This document shows, in pieces, positions 32,638 to 41,869 of a DNA stretch of 64,000 nt. The stretch is taken from the NCBI RefSeq assembly GCF_040784935.1, contig NZ_CP160680.1, positions 2,698,501-2,762,500 on the forward strand, given 5' to 3'. Every line of letters begins with the position of its first letter. Positions within the stretch are counted from its first letter, which is position 1. The translations under genes and the position numbers were made by a program. The notes beneath the pieces are model-generated. The model saw nothing but the letters and a program-made list of their open reading frames with translations, was not told the DNA's origin and did no database searches. The DNA comes from Lewinella sp. LCG006. GTDB taxonomy: Bacteria; Bacteroidota; Bacteroidia; Chitinophagales; Saprospiraceae.

Positions 32638-35418
32638 ATGACCGATTTTTCATTTATTGCCAATGCTCACCCAAGTTATATTGAAAATTTGTATGAGCAG
32701 TATCAGACTGATCCATTAGCCGTTGACAGTAGCTGGGCGGCTTTTTTTAAGGGATTTCAATTCGCTCAGGAAAGCAACGGCAATGGCGCCGTACATACCA
32801 GTGGCGGTAGCACCAGTGATGCACAACTGACCAAAGAACTACGCTTGCTTTCGCTGATCAAAGCTTATCGTGATCGGGGGCATTTGCTCTCTACGACCAA
32901 CCCTATCCGTAATCGCCGTGATCGCCATCCGACGGTTAATCTGGAAGATTTTGATCTCAGCGATAGCGATTTAGACAATGTCTTTTTTGCGGGTAAAGAG
33001 ATTGGTCTTGAAAATGCAACACTGCGCCAGATTATCGCGCGGTTGCGCGAAGTTTATGCGGGCAATATCGGTTATGAATACCACAGTATCGCCGATCGGA
33101 TCAAGCGCCGCTGGATTCGCACCAGAATAGAGCAAACGCAACCAGGGCAATCTTTTGGACTGAGTATCGAGAAAAAACGCCGCATCCTGGAGAAGTTGAA
33201 CGGATCGGTGATGTTCGAAAAGTTTCTGCACACCAAATATGTTGGGCAAAAACGCTTCTCACTGGAAGGTGGTGAAAGTGCCATTGTAGCCTTGGATGCC
33301 ATCATCAACGAAGCGGCTCAAGGCAATGCCAAAGAGATCGTCATTGGTATGGCGCACCGTGGCCGCCTCAATGTATTGGCCAATATTATGGGAAAAACCT
33401 ATTCCCAGATTTTCAACGAATTTGAAGGTACTGCGGTTCCTGACCTGAGCTTTGGGGATGGTGATGTAAAATACCATCTTGGCTTCAGTAGCCAGGTGGA
33501 GACACCTACAGGCAAGACTGTTCACCTGAAGCTGGCGCCTAACCCCAGCCACTTGGAGGCAGTAAATCCGGTGGTAGAAGGTTTTGCTCGTGCGAAAGCC
33601 GACATCCTCTACAACAGCGAATACGATGCTATCCTGCCCATCCTGATTCACGGCGATGCTGCGGTTGCTGGTCAGGGTATTGTTTTTGAAACTATCCAGA
33701 TGAGTCAGCTGGAAGGTTATAAAACCGGAGGGAGTATCCATTTGGTGATCAACAACCAGGTAGGGTTTACGACCGATTTTGATGACGCTCGTTCTTCGGT
33801 GTATTCTACCGGAGCCGCAGCCGTGGTTGGCGCACCCGTATTTCACGTCAATGGCGATGATCCGGAAGCTGTTCTTTTTGTGGCTGAAATGGCCGTGCAG
33901 TACCGCCAGGAATTCAATTCTGATGTTTTCATTGATATGGTGTGTTACCGCCGTCATGGGCACAACGAAGGAGATGATCCAGAGTTTACCCAGCCGGAAA
34001 TGTACTCCTTCATCAAGGACCACAAAAATCCGCGGGAAGTGTATTCTCAGCAGTTGATTGAGCGAGGAGATGTCGATGCCCAGTTGGCCGATGAACTGGA
34101 ACAATCTTTCTGGGGTTTACTGCAGGATCGTTTAGACGAGGTGCGGGAAAAACCACTTCCTTATACTTATCAGGAGCCAGAAGAAGCTTGGCGCAAACTT
34201 CGCAAAACAAGCGATCCCAAAGACTTTACTCAATCTCCGGAAACGGGAGTAGCCAAGGATACGATTCAGCACTTGCTGGATAAGCTTACCGATATTCCTG
34301 AAGGTTTCACGCCTTTGCGTAAGGTGCAGCGTTTGTTCAAAAACATCGAAAAAGCGCGCGAAAGCAACCAGCTTGATTGGGGCATGGCCGAATTGATGGC
34401 CTATGGAACCATGCTGCTGGAAGGACGTAATATCCGTATCAGCGGACAGGATGTAAAGCGGGGTACTTTCAGCCACCGCCACGCTGTACTGCGCGACGAG
34501 AAAAATTATAGCACCTACAATCGCTTGAGTACCCTGGGAGAAAATCAGGGCGTCTTCCGTATTTACAACTCCTTGTTATCAGAGTTTGCGGTACTCGGTT
34601 TCGAATATGGTTATTCCTTGGCTACACCAGAGGATTTGGTGGTGTGGGAAGCACAGTTTGGTGATTTTGCCAATGGTGCACAAACGATGTATGACCAGTT
34701 TATCTCTTCTTCTGAATCGAAGTGGCAGCGGATGAGTGGTATCGTGACCTTGTTGCCTCACGGTTACGAAGGTCAGGGCCCGGAACACTCCAGTGCTCGT
34801 TTGGAACGCTTCCTGCAAATGTGTGCCGAATTCAATATGACGGTGGCCAACGTTACGTTGCCTGCCAACTTTTTCCACTTGTTGCGCCGTCAGATGGCCC
34901 GGCCTTTCCGCAAGCCCTTGATCGTGATGTCGCCTAAGAGTGGATTGCGTCACCCTCAGGCGGTGAGTGGGGTGGAAGATTTTTACGAAGGCACTCGCTT
35001 CCAGGAAACCCTGGACGACCCGAATATCACTACTGCTAAAGCAGCCAACAAAGTGAAGCGTTTGCTGCTTTGTTCCGGAAAAATCTACTTTGACTTGAGC
35101 AGTCATAAGGAGGAAAACCAACGCGATGATGTAGCAGTGGTTCGCCTGGAACAGCTCTACCCGTTCCCTTCTGAGCAGCTCAATAAACTGTTTAAGAAAT
35201 ACAGCAAAGCCGAACATACCCTATGGGTGCAGGAAGAGCCTGCGAACATGGGAGCTTGGCAGTACGTCAACTCCATGCGCTACAATGATGGCGTTGCATT
35301 ACCTGATAACTTGAATTTTGTGGCGCGTAAGACGAGTGCTTCACCAGCAACAGGCTTCAAGAAAGTGCATGATCAAGAACAACAAAGTATCGTCGACCGA
35401 GCTTTCGGCAACAAGTAA
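32638..35418 (+). CDS. sucA: 2-oxoglutarate dehydrogenase E1 component
   Basis: 926 residues. The thiamine-diphosphate-dependent decarboxylase of the 2-oxoglutarate dehydrogenase complex in the TCA cycle. The N-terminus has the E2-binding segment (NAHPSYIENLYEQYQTDP). Core motifs include GMAHRGRLNVLANIMGK, HLGFSSQVETPTGK, HGDAAVAGQGIVFETIQMSQ, VINNQVGFTT and YRRHGHNEGDDPEFTQP. The transketolase-like C-domain shows LLPHGYEGQGPEHSSARLER. The E2 gene (sucB) is not next to it; ettA follows after 16 bases. Confidence 0.97.
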   Translation: MTDFSFIANAHPSYIENLYEQYQTDPLAVDSSWAAFFKGFQFAQESNGNGAVHTSGGSTSDAQLTKELRLLSLIKAYRDRGHLLSTTNPIRNRRDRHPTVNLEDFDLSDSDLDNVFFAGKEIGLENATLRQIIARLREVYAGNIGYEYHSIADRIKRRWIRTRIEQTQPGQSFGLSIEKKRRILEKLNGSVMFEKFLHTKYVGQKRFSLEGGESAIVALDAIINEAAQGNAKEIVIGMAHRGRLNVLANIMGKTYSQIFNEFEGTAVPDLSFGDGDVKYHLGFSSQVETPTGKTVHLKLAPNPSHLEAVNPVVEGFARAKADILYNSEYDAILPILIHGDAAVAGQGIVFETIQMSQLEGYKTGGSIHLVINNQVGFTTDFDDARSSVYSTGAAAVVGAPVFHVNGDDPEAVLFVAEMAVQYRQEFNSDVFIDMVCYRRHGHNEGDDPEFTQPEMYSFIKDHKNPREVYSQQLIERGDVDAQLADELEQSFWGLLQDRLDEVREKPLPYTYQEPEEAWRKLRKTSDPKDFTQSPETGVAKDTIQHLLDKLTDIPEGFTPLRKVQRLFKNIEKARESNQLDWGMAELMAYGTMLLEGRNIRISGQDVKRGTFSHRHAVLRDEKNYSTYNRLSTLGENQGVFRIYNSLLSEFAVLGFEYGYSLATPEDLVVWEAQFGDFANGAQTMYDQFISSSESKWQRMSGIVTLLPHGYEGQGPEHSSARLERFLQMCAEFNMTVANVTLPANFFHLLRRQMARPFRKPLIVMSPKSGLRHPQAVSGVEDFYEGTRFQETLDDPNITTAKAANKVKRLLLCSGKIYFDLSSHKEENQRDDVAVVRLEQLYPFPSEQLNKLFKKYSKAEHTLWVQEEPANMGAWQYVNSMRYNDGVALPDNLNFVARKTSASPATGFKKVHDQEQQSIVDRAFGNK

Positions 35419-35434
35419 TACCCAGTAAATTTTT

Positions 35435-37114
35435 ATGGCAGATCACAAGATTATTTTTTCAATGGAGGGCGTTTCCAAGTCCTTCGGTTCCGGCAAGAAA
35501 GTACTCAACAATATCTGGCTGAGTTTTTTCTACGGAGCTAAAATTGGTGTTTTAGGTCTTAATGGTTCTGGTAAATCTACCCTCCTCAAGATCATTGCAG
35601 GATTGGATGCCAACTACCAGGGCAACATTGTCTTTGACGGTACCTACAAGATTGGGATGCTCCAGCAGGAACCTGAGCTGGACGAAAATAAAACCGTCCG
35701 CGAGGTCGTCGAAGAAGGGGTGCAGGATATTGTCGATTTGCTGAAGGCATACGAAGATATCAACAACAAGTTTGCCGAACCCATGAGCGACGATGAGATG
35801 AACAAACTCATCGAAAAGCAAGGCGTGCTAACCGAAAAGCTGGATCACCTCAACGCCTGGGAGCTGGACAATCGCCTGAATACGGCATTGGAGAGCCTGC
35901 GCTGTCCACCGGATGATGCCTCGGTGAAGGTACTCTCGGGAGGAGAACGCCGCCGGGTAGCCCTGGCGCGCCTGCTGCTGAGTAATCCGGATATTCTACT
36001 CCTCGACGAACCTACCAACCACCTGGACGCGGAATCGGTGCACTGGTTGGAGCAATATTTGCAGAGCTTTCCGGGGACGGTGATTGCCGTGACACACGAC
36101 CGTTACTTCCTGGATAATGTAGCGGGTTGGATTCTGGAACTCGACCGAGGCGAAGGTATCCCCTGGGAAGGCAACTATTCTTCCTGGTTGGAGCAAAAAG
36201 CCCAGCGGATGGAGCAGGAAGAAAAGGTGGCCAGCAAGCGCCGCAAGACCCTGGAGCGAGAGCTGGAATGGATTCGGATGGCCCCTAAAGCCAAGCAGTC
36301 TAAAGGTAAGGCCCGTTTGAATGCCTATGAGAAATTGGCGGGTGAAGAAGCCAAAGAACGGGAGTCTAAGCTGGAGATTTACATTCCACCTGGGCAGCGT
36401 CTCGGTGATGTGGTCATCAATGTGGAAGACGTCAGCAAAGGTTTTGGCGACCGCATACTCTTTGAGCACCTCAGCTTCAGCATTCCCAAAAATGCCATCG
36501 TCGGCATCATTGGGCCCAACGGGGTGGGTAAGAGTACGCTCTTCCGGATGATGATGGGCCAGGAAACACCAGATACGGGCAAAATTGTCAAAGGCGATAC
36601 GGTACAAATATCGTACGTAGATCAGAGCCACGAAGAACTCCAAAACGGCAACCAAACCGTTTATGATGTTATTTCTGGCGGCAATGACTTTATTGAAATT
36701 GGCACCACCAGCGTCAACGCTCGTGCCTACCTGAGTCGCTTCAATTTTGCTGGTAGCGACCAGCAGAAGAAAGTGGGCGTGCTCTCCGGTGGAGAACGCA
36801 ACCGCCTCCATCTGGCCATGACGCTTCGCGAAGGTGGCAACGTCCTCCTCCTCGATGAGCCGACCAACGATATTGACATCAACACCCTGCGGGCACTTGA
36901 AGACGCCCTCGACAGCTTCGCCGGTTGCGTACTGGTGATCTCGCACGACCGGTGGTTTATTGACCGCCTCGCGACCCACATCCTCTCTTTTGAGGACGAA
37001 GCCGAAGTCGTTTTCTTCGAAGGCAACTACTCGCAGTACGAGGAAATGAAGAAAGAAAAACTGGGCGATGTGACGCCGAAGCGACCACGCTTCAAAAACG
37101 TCATCAACCGGTAA
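35435..37114 (+). CDS. ettA: Energy-dependent translational throttle protein EttA (ABC-F ATPase)
   Basis: 559 residues, soluble, with two ABC cassettes. The first has Walker A GLNGSGKST, signature LSGGERRRVALARLLL and Walker B LLLDEPTNHLDAES; the second has GPNGVGKST, LSGGERNRLHLAM and LLLDEPTNDIDIN. The linker between them, with a basic helical stretch (RELEWIRMAPKAKQSKGKAR), matches the EttA P-site interaction motif region. It senses the ATP/ADP ratio at the ribosomal E site. It begins 16 bases after sucA and ends at a strong terminator. Confidence 0.95.
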   Translation: MADHKIIFSMEGVSKSFGSGKKVLNNIWLSFFYGAKIGVLGLNGSGKSTLLKIIAGLDANYQGNIVFDGTYKIGMLQQEPELDENKTVREVVEEGVQDIVDLLKAYEDINNKFAEPMSDDEMNKLIEKQGVLTEKLDHLNAWELDNRLNTALESLRCPPDDASVKVLSGGERRRVALARLLLSNPDILLLDEPTNHLDAESVHWLEQYLQSFPGTVIAVTHDRYFLDNVAGWILELDRGEGIPWEGNYSSWLEQKAQRMEQEEKVASKRRKTLERELEWIRMAPKAKQSKGKARLNAYEKLAGEEAKERESKLEIYIPPGQRLGDVVINVEDVSKGFGDRILFEHLSFSIPKNAIVGIIGPNGVGKSTLFRMMMGQETPDTGKIVKGDTVQISYVDQSHEELQNGNQTVYDVISGGNDFIEIGTTSVNARAYLSRFNFAGSDQQKKVGVLSGGERNRLHLAMTLREGGNVLLLDEPTNDIDINTLRALEDALDSFAGCVLVISHDRWFIDRLATHILSFEDEAEVVFFEGNYSQYEEMKKEKLGDVTPKRPRFKNVINR

Positions 37115-37120
37115 CTGATA

Positions 37121-37154
37121 AAAAGGGTTTTGCGTCAAGCGCAAAACCCTTTTT
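37121..37154 (+). terminator. Strong rho-independent terminator after ettA
   Basis: AAAAGGGTTTTGCG and CGCAAAACCCTTTT form a perfect 14-base stem around a 5-base loop, with T-rich right flank. It closes the sucA-ettA unit, before the convergent MFS gene. Confidence 0.85.
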
Positions 37155-37239
37155 AATTTAAGTACACAGTACCCAATACCAAGTACGGTGAGGTTGGGGT
37201 AACTGACTGATGATCAAGTTTTTAATACTCAACCTCACC

Positions 37240-38445
37240 TTATTTCGGCATCGTTCTCAACTCCAACCCAGCCAGCAATACACAGAGCAGTCCGTAGCCA
37301 ATAATCACCAGCAAGCAAGAGGTGATTCCCCAATTCAAGCCCCAGGTAAATAGAATGGGTGCGGCGGCGGAAGAAAGAACCACTAGCAGCGTTACCGTAC
37401 TTTTAATACTCCCCAAAAAGCGGGGCCCGTAACGCTCTGCCCAGAGTGCTGGTGCCGTAACGGTAATACCTCCGCCGCTGATGGCCATCAGGCCGAACAG
37501 CGCAGGTACGGCCCAGTTGGCATCAACCAGAATAAAAATTGTTAAACCTGCCATTGCTGGTAGCAGGACGTAGAGTAGTAGTCGTCTGGCACTGTAGCGA
37601 TCAATCAAACTACCTACGGTAAACAGCATAATGGCTCGTGTGAAGCCATAAATACTCAAGCCCAAGGCCATATTGGCGGGGGTATAGCTACGTAGCAAAG
37701 CTATATCACTCTGGTTGAAAACGATCCCGGTAAAGACGAAGGGAATAAAAAGAATGGTCGGTACAATGAGCTGAAAGCGTCGATCACGTAGCACTTGGGC
37801 TCGTGTCCAGGATACCTGATCCGTTTCTTCGGCGGCGGCTGCAACCGTGTCCGCACGTTGAAAGAGATCGTGACGCCGGATCAATAACCAAACCAGCGGA
37901 ATAAAGATAAAAGCCAGCATGGCCGCCGCCACCAACCACATTTGTCGGTAGCCGTTGGTGAGGATAAAGGCTGTTGCGAACGGTGGTATGATAATTTCTG
38001 CCGCGCTTATCCCCAGGATAGAAAGAGAAAGCGACTTGCCGCGCGCCACGGTGAAAAACCGCCCGATAGTGGTAGAAGCCGTCAGGGTTAAAACCCCTTG
38101 CCCTCCCAAGCGTATGGCCAGTACCCCAATAGCCAACCACACCCAATGGTAGGTGAAGGCCAGGATCAAACACCCCACGAGCATGATGAGTGCCGTAGTC
38201 GTGGATACGTACCGCACCCGCAGCCGATCAATTTGCTGTCCAATCATCGGCAGTAGAAAAGCAGCACAAAGTGTCACACCGGAATAGATACCAGAGAAGG
38301 TCTCCGTGCCCCAGCCCCGGTCTTCACTGATGCCCGCCACAAAGAGACTGATGAAGAAGGTTTGTCCGACAAAGCTGAAAAAATAGTGCAAAAAACCGTA
38401 CCCCAAATAGCGGGGATAGGTTTTGAGAAGTTGTAGATAATTCAT
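37240..38445 (-). CDS. Major facilitator superfamily transporter
   Basis: 401 residues from ATG 38445; the frame extends 15 codons to 38490 but the shorter start begins directly before the first helix (YGFLHYFFSFVGQTFFISLF). About twelve hydrophobic helices are present with an MFS-type loop between helices 2 and 3 (MIGQQIDRLRVRYVS) and a central charged loop after helix 6. Substrate unknown; the pattern resembles monocarboxylate/OFA-type symporters. Inner membrane. Confidence 0.88.
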   Translation of the reverse strand: MNYLQLLKTYPRYLGYGFLHYFFSFVGQTFFISLFVAGISEDRGWGTETFSGIYSGVTLCAAFLLPMIGQQIDRLRVRYVSTTTALIMLVGCLILAFTYHWVWLAIGVLAIRLGGQGVLTLTASTTIGRFFTVARGKSLSLSILGISAAEIIIPPFATAFILTNGYRQMWLVAAAMLAFIFIPLVWLLIRRHDLFQRADTVAAAAEETDQVSWTRAQVLRDRRFQLIVPTILFIPFVFTGIVFNQSDIALLRSYTPANMALGLSIYGFTRAIMLFTVGSLIDRYSARRLLLYVLLPAMAGLTIFILVDANWAVPALFGLMAISGGGITVTAPALWAERYGPRFLGSIKSTVTLLVVLSSAAAPILFTWGLNWGITSCLLVIIGYGLLCVLLAGLELRTMPK

Positions 38446-38545
38446 GTACTGCGCAGGGTGTGAAGGATTGAGCAGCAAAGATACCAACATTCTTGCGGGG
38501 GCTAATTTTTAGCCACGCAGGTTTGTTTTAGCCACTAAAGCTCTA

Positions 38546-38576
38546 ACCTGCCTGCCAGCAAGCTGGCCTTGCAGGC
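38546..38576. repeat. Isolated 31-base GC-rich palindromic unit
   Basis: The 31 bases at 38546-38576 are the exact reverse complement of the core of the family B foldback element at 17928-17958, 20.6 kb away. It contains CCTGCCTGCCAGCAAGCTGG. It has no surrounding long arms here. Confidence 0.75.
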
Positions 38577-38762
38577 TGCAACACGGAATAGCATGGAGTT
38601 TTTTGGGGAAACATCAGTTTGCTGCTCCTTCGGAGCGACCCATCTACAATCGGGATATAAGTGATATTTTGTCCATTGTTTTTTATACTTTAGAGTCCAG
38701 TTGTAATAGGTTGTACCTGATAATCATTAGTCGCGGAACCGCAGGCTGAAAATCATATCTAC

Positions 38763-41156
38763 ATGACTAAGAAAGAAAAGCAGCATACAAGCTGGTTCTA
38801 CGCATTCCATCAAGTGATCAGTCAGCATAAATGGTTTATATTTGCCTGGTTAGCGGGCGTCACATTTCTGGTATACCATCAAGTGCTTAGCCATGATTTC
38901 GTGAATTTTGATGACAGCAACCTGATCTACAACAACCCCATAGTCACCCAGCCGAACCTTCCACTGAAAGCAATGTTCACCTGGGGGCTTTTTGATGGCT
39001 ACTACAAACCGCTTGTCTTCTTAAGTTGGTGGACAGAGTACCAGGTTTTTGGCCCAAATCCTACGGTATTTCACTTTAACAACCTTCTGCTTCATGTGCT
39101 TAATGTTGTTTTAGTCTACTTTATCGGGCTGGTCTTAATGGGGCAGTTTCGTGTGGACCAGGAGAAAATCCAGTTTGGAGCCATCCTTCTTGCTACGATT
39201 TTCGCTATCCACCCTCTGCACGTTGAGTCTGTTGCCTGGGCTGTAGAGCGCAAGGATGTCTTGTTTTCCTTCTTTTTTCTAGCAGGTTGGCTGGTCTATC
39301 TTCAATACCTGAAAAACGGAAAATCACTATTGCTCGTGGCTGTGGCCATGCTGTACCTGGCTTCCATGCTGTCAAAGTCTATGGGTATCACGCTATTGCC
39401 CGTTTTACTACTCACCGACTACGTATTCGGAAGAAAAGACCTTAAGAAGATCATTCTGGAAAAAGCCCCCGTAGTCATCAGTCTTCTGGTAGGAGCTTAT
39501 TTGTTTGGTTTGTTCGGAAACCTCTCAGAGCTTGGCGCACCCCTGGCAATGGCCGAGGAATCTTCTGAATCAGTAGCCAATTTACAATTGTCTTTTTTTG
39601 AAACAATACAGATTCAATCTTCAAAGTACCTGTTGTGGATACTACATCTGATTTTCCCCTTTCACCTCTCAGTCATCTACCCTGGTGAGGTAATCATTAA
39701 AGCGATTGGGCCATTAAAAATGCTGGCTCCTTTTCTCCTGGCGGGCCTGTTGATACTGGCCTACAGCTTCCGCAAAGGGCGTAAGGAGCTGCTCTTTGGG
39801 CTTTTATTTTTCTTGGGAACGCTCGTTCCAACCCTGGTAGTTTCCGTAAAAAGTGGCATCGGTATCTTTCTGTCTGACCGCTATACCTACATCCCAATGC
39901 TGGGGCTGTTTTTCATGCTACTGCCAACATTGTTAAAGCTGCGGGCGATCAATAGCCAACGGGTGGCCCTCATCGTGTGCTTCATCCCTGTTTTGCTCCT
40001 GTCTATAGGAGCATACCGGGCAGTTAAGGTTTGGGAAAATTCCGAAACGCTCTGGACCAACGTCATCAATAAGTTTGATAAAAGTGGTACTGCTTACAAT
40101 GGAAGAGGCAAGTACTACCTCGATAATGGGGAGTACGATAAAGCACTTGCAGACCTTGACCAGGCCATCATCAACGCTCCGCGGCTATCGCTTTCTCACT
40201 ATAACCGGGCTCAACTGATGATTCAAACTGAAGATTTTGCAGAAGCCCTCATCAGTATCAACCAATTTATTGAGCTAAAACCTGGTAATTCCGCAGCACT
40301 GCAAAAACGTTCTTATATCTATTCGAAACTCCAGCAGACAGACCTGGCTCTGAAAGACATTGATGAGGTGATCAAGGTGAATTCAGAAGATCCCTCCCTT
40401 TACGTTACCAAGGCTGATATTTTGCTAAAAGCCAAACGGCTGGACGAGGCACTGGCGAATATTGATAAAAGTCTTGAGTTGTCTCCTGATTATTGGCCTG
40501 CCTACCAGAAGCGTGCATTGATCGACGAGATGCGGGATGACCTTCCAGGAGCATTACAGGATATCGAACGTGCTATCGCTATCAATCCCAAGGAGCCACT
40601 CCTGTTCAACAACAAGAGTGTTTTGCTCTTTAAACTCGGCAGCTTAGATGAAGCACTTGAAGCGGTGAATCAATGTCTACTGCTGGATCCTGGTTTTACC
40701 AAAGGAATAGCTACCAGAAATACCGTTATCGCAGCTAAAGAAAACGGAGGCACTCTACCCGCAAGCGGCATGAACCAACCCCGAAGTGTATCTGACCAGA
40801 ATTACCTGATGTATAAAAAACAAGCGGAGCAACTGAAGCAAAGCAATCAGGTGGAAGCAGCTATTGAAATGTATACCAAATTGATCGCCTTGGTTCCTGA
40901 CAACTTCAGTAACTACGTGGAGAGAGGTGCGCTGTATCTGAACTCAGGCAATAACGAGCGTGCCATCGCAGATTTTACAGAAGGCCTTCGGTTAAATCCT
41001 GGATACCACCAGACAAGGTTCTTTCGGTCAATTGCCTATCATAATCTGGGCTTATCCGCAAAAGCATTACAAGATGCCAAAACAGCCCAGGCCAATGGTG
41101 TTGATGTTGCCAGGGATTACTTGCAAATTTTAGAAAACGAGGCATTGAAAGAGTAA
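38763..41156 (+). CDS. TMTC-like multi-pass membrane protein with tetratricopeptide repeats, 797 aa
   Basis: The N-terminal 430 residues have about ten transmembrane helices. FVNFDDSNLIYNNPIV near residue 48 carries the acidic pair of GT-C glycosyltransferases of the PMT/TMTC group, and IFAIHPLHVESVAWAVERKD is the strongly conserved TMTC loop. From residue 440 on there are about eight TPRs (for example AYNGRGKYYLDNGEYDKALA and HYNRAQLMIQTEDFAEALIS). TMTC proteins in animals O-mannosylate cadherins; the bacterial role is unknown. It is expected in the inner membrane with TPRs outside the cytoplasm. Confidence 0.85.
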   Translation: MTKKEKQHTSWFYAFHQVISQHKWFIFAWLAGVTFLVYHQVLSHDFVNFDDSNLIYNNPIVTQPNLPLKAMFTWGLFDGYYKPLVFLSWWTEYQVFGPNPTVFHFNNLLLHVLNVVLVYFIGLVLMGQFRVDQEKIQFGAILLATIFAIHPLHVESVAWAVERKDVLFSFFFLAGWLVYLQYLKNGKSLLLVAVAMLYLASMLSKSMGITLLPVLLLTDYVFGRKDLKKIILEKAPVVISLLVGAYLFGLFGNLSELGAPLAMAEESSESVANLQLSFFETIQIQSSKYLLWILHLIFPFHLSVIYPGEVIIKAIGPLKMLAPFLLAGLLILAYSFRKGRKELLFGLLFFLGTLVPTLVVSVKSGIGIFLSDRYTYIPMLGLFFMLLPTLLKLRAINSQRVALIVCFIPVLLLSIGAYRAVKVWENSETLWTNVINKFDKSGTAYNGRGKYYLDNGEYDKALADLDQAIINAPRLSLSHYNRAQLMIQTEDFAEALISINQFIELKPGNSAALQKRSYIYSKLQQTDLALKDIDEVIKVNSEDPSLYVTKADILLKAKRLDEALANIDKSLELSPDYWPAYQKRALIDEMRDDLPGALQDIERAIAINPKEPLLFNNKSVLLFKLGSLDEALEAVNQCLLLDPGFTKGIATRNTVIAAKENGGTLPASGMNQPRSVSDQNYLMYKKQAEQLKQSNQVEAAIEMYTKLIALVPDNFSNYVERGALYLNSGNNERAIADFTEGLRLNPGYHQTRFFRSIAYHNLGLSAKALQDAKTAQANGVDVARDYLQILENEALKE

Positions 41157-41268
41157 AAGCAAAAGAACGACGGGCAGCCCTTTGGTGATGTTTCCCCAAA
41201 AAAAGAACTGTGGTATTCCTTGAAAAGTAATATAGTCGTAAACTTCAATCCAGATAAGTGAGCGTATA

Positions 41269-41407
41269 AAAATAAGGTGATCCAATTTGGGTTTAGTGAA
41301 AAAAGATAAGCAACTGACTGAAATGAAGCCTGTCTGCCTTGCGGCGAGCAGGCAGGTTGCGTTCTTTTTCTTACTAAGCCTTGAAACAAATTGGATCATC
41401 TTATTTT
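41269..41407. repeat. Foldback repeat, family D (139 bases)
   Basis: AAAATAAGGTGATCCAATTTG (41269-41289) and its inverted partner (41387-41407) match at 20 of 21 bases. A weaker inner arm pairs TTTAGTGAAAAAAGA-like sequence with TCTTTTTCTTACTAA. The centre is the palindrome GCCTGTCTGCC...GAGCAGGCAGG. The arms are unrelated to families A and B, but the size and plan are alike. Confidence 0.8.
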
Positions 41408-41466
41408 AGCTCGAATACTAAGATATTTTGCAGACCTAATTCCACTTCTAAAATACTTTAATCGAA

Positions 41467-41730
41467 TCATTTTTTGGCTATCAACGTTATCCGAACAGTC
41501 CGGGAATGGTTCGATTTGGCAAGGTCTATTGTCGTATAAGCATCTTTTTCAAGTTCAAGTAAGGTCTTGAAAGCTGTGACATGGTCATCAAAAACATCCC
41601 TGATGGTGATTCCATGGGCGTGAAAATAAAAGTGATCATCAGCGTAATGAAATACACTTTTCCTAATTACATGCTTTTTATGAAATACTTCTATTTAGGA
41701 TTTACAGTCTTCACAGGCAAGTGATTCCAT
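41467..41730 (-). pseudogene. Small decayed ORF, 88 codons with an in-frame stop
   Basis: From ATG at 41730 the frame reads MESLACEDCKS, then TAA at 41697-41695, then 75 further sense codons (beginning IEVFHKKHVIRKSVFHYADD and including FHAHGITIRDVFDD) to TGA at 41467. The later part has no ATG, GTG or TTG in frame, yet looks protein-like. Either a broken gene or one with a rare start. No family recognised. Confidence 0.4.
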
Positions 41731-41762
41731 AGCAATAGCTTCAATGAAATCAGAAATTGTTG

Positions 41763-41786
41763 TAATCTACGATCAAATAAGTTTTT
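41763..41786. repeat. Left imperfect direct repeat flanking the toxin-antitoxin cassette
   Basis: TAATCTACGATCAAATAAGT followed by TTTT matches the sequence at 42754-42777 at 21 of 24 bases in the same orientation. On the minus strand both encode NLFD followed two codons later by R. Confidence 0.55.
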
Positions 41787-41869
41787 AGCGTCGCTGTTAT
41801 TATTCTTTAGGCTAGATATCCTAAAATAAATCACCAGACCCGTCTCCAAGCGATACAAAATAAAGCTGG

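Larger units (their letters stand above)
41157..41869. other. Intergenic region with foldback repeat and decayed coding sequence
   Basis: About 0.7 kb without an intact gene. It holds family D foldback repeat (41269-41407), a decayed minus-strand ORF (41467-41730), and the left member of a pair of imperfect direct repeats (41763-41786). Two overlapping minus-strand frames at 41117-41399 read through the foldback arms and are not credible. Confidence 0.65.

Noticed and set aside
33259-37144. Long antisense frames across sucA and ettA (up to 382 aa)
   Set aside because: They mirror strongly conserved coding sequence on the plus strand and show no recognisable domain.
41117-41399. Two overlapping minus-strand frames of about 90 aa
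   Set aside because: They read through the foldback arms and the end of the TPR gene; composition is not protein-like.
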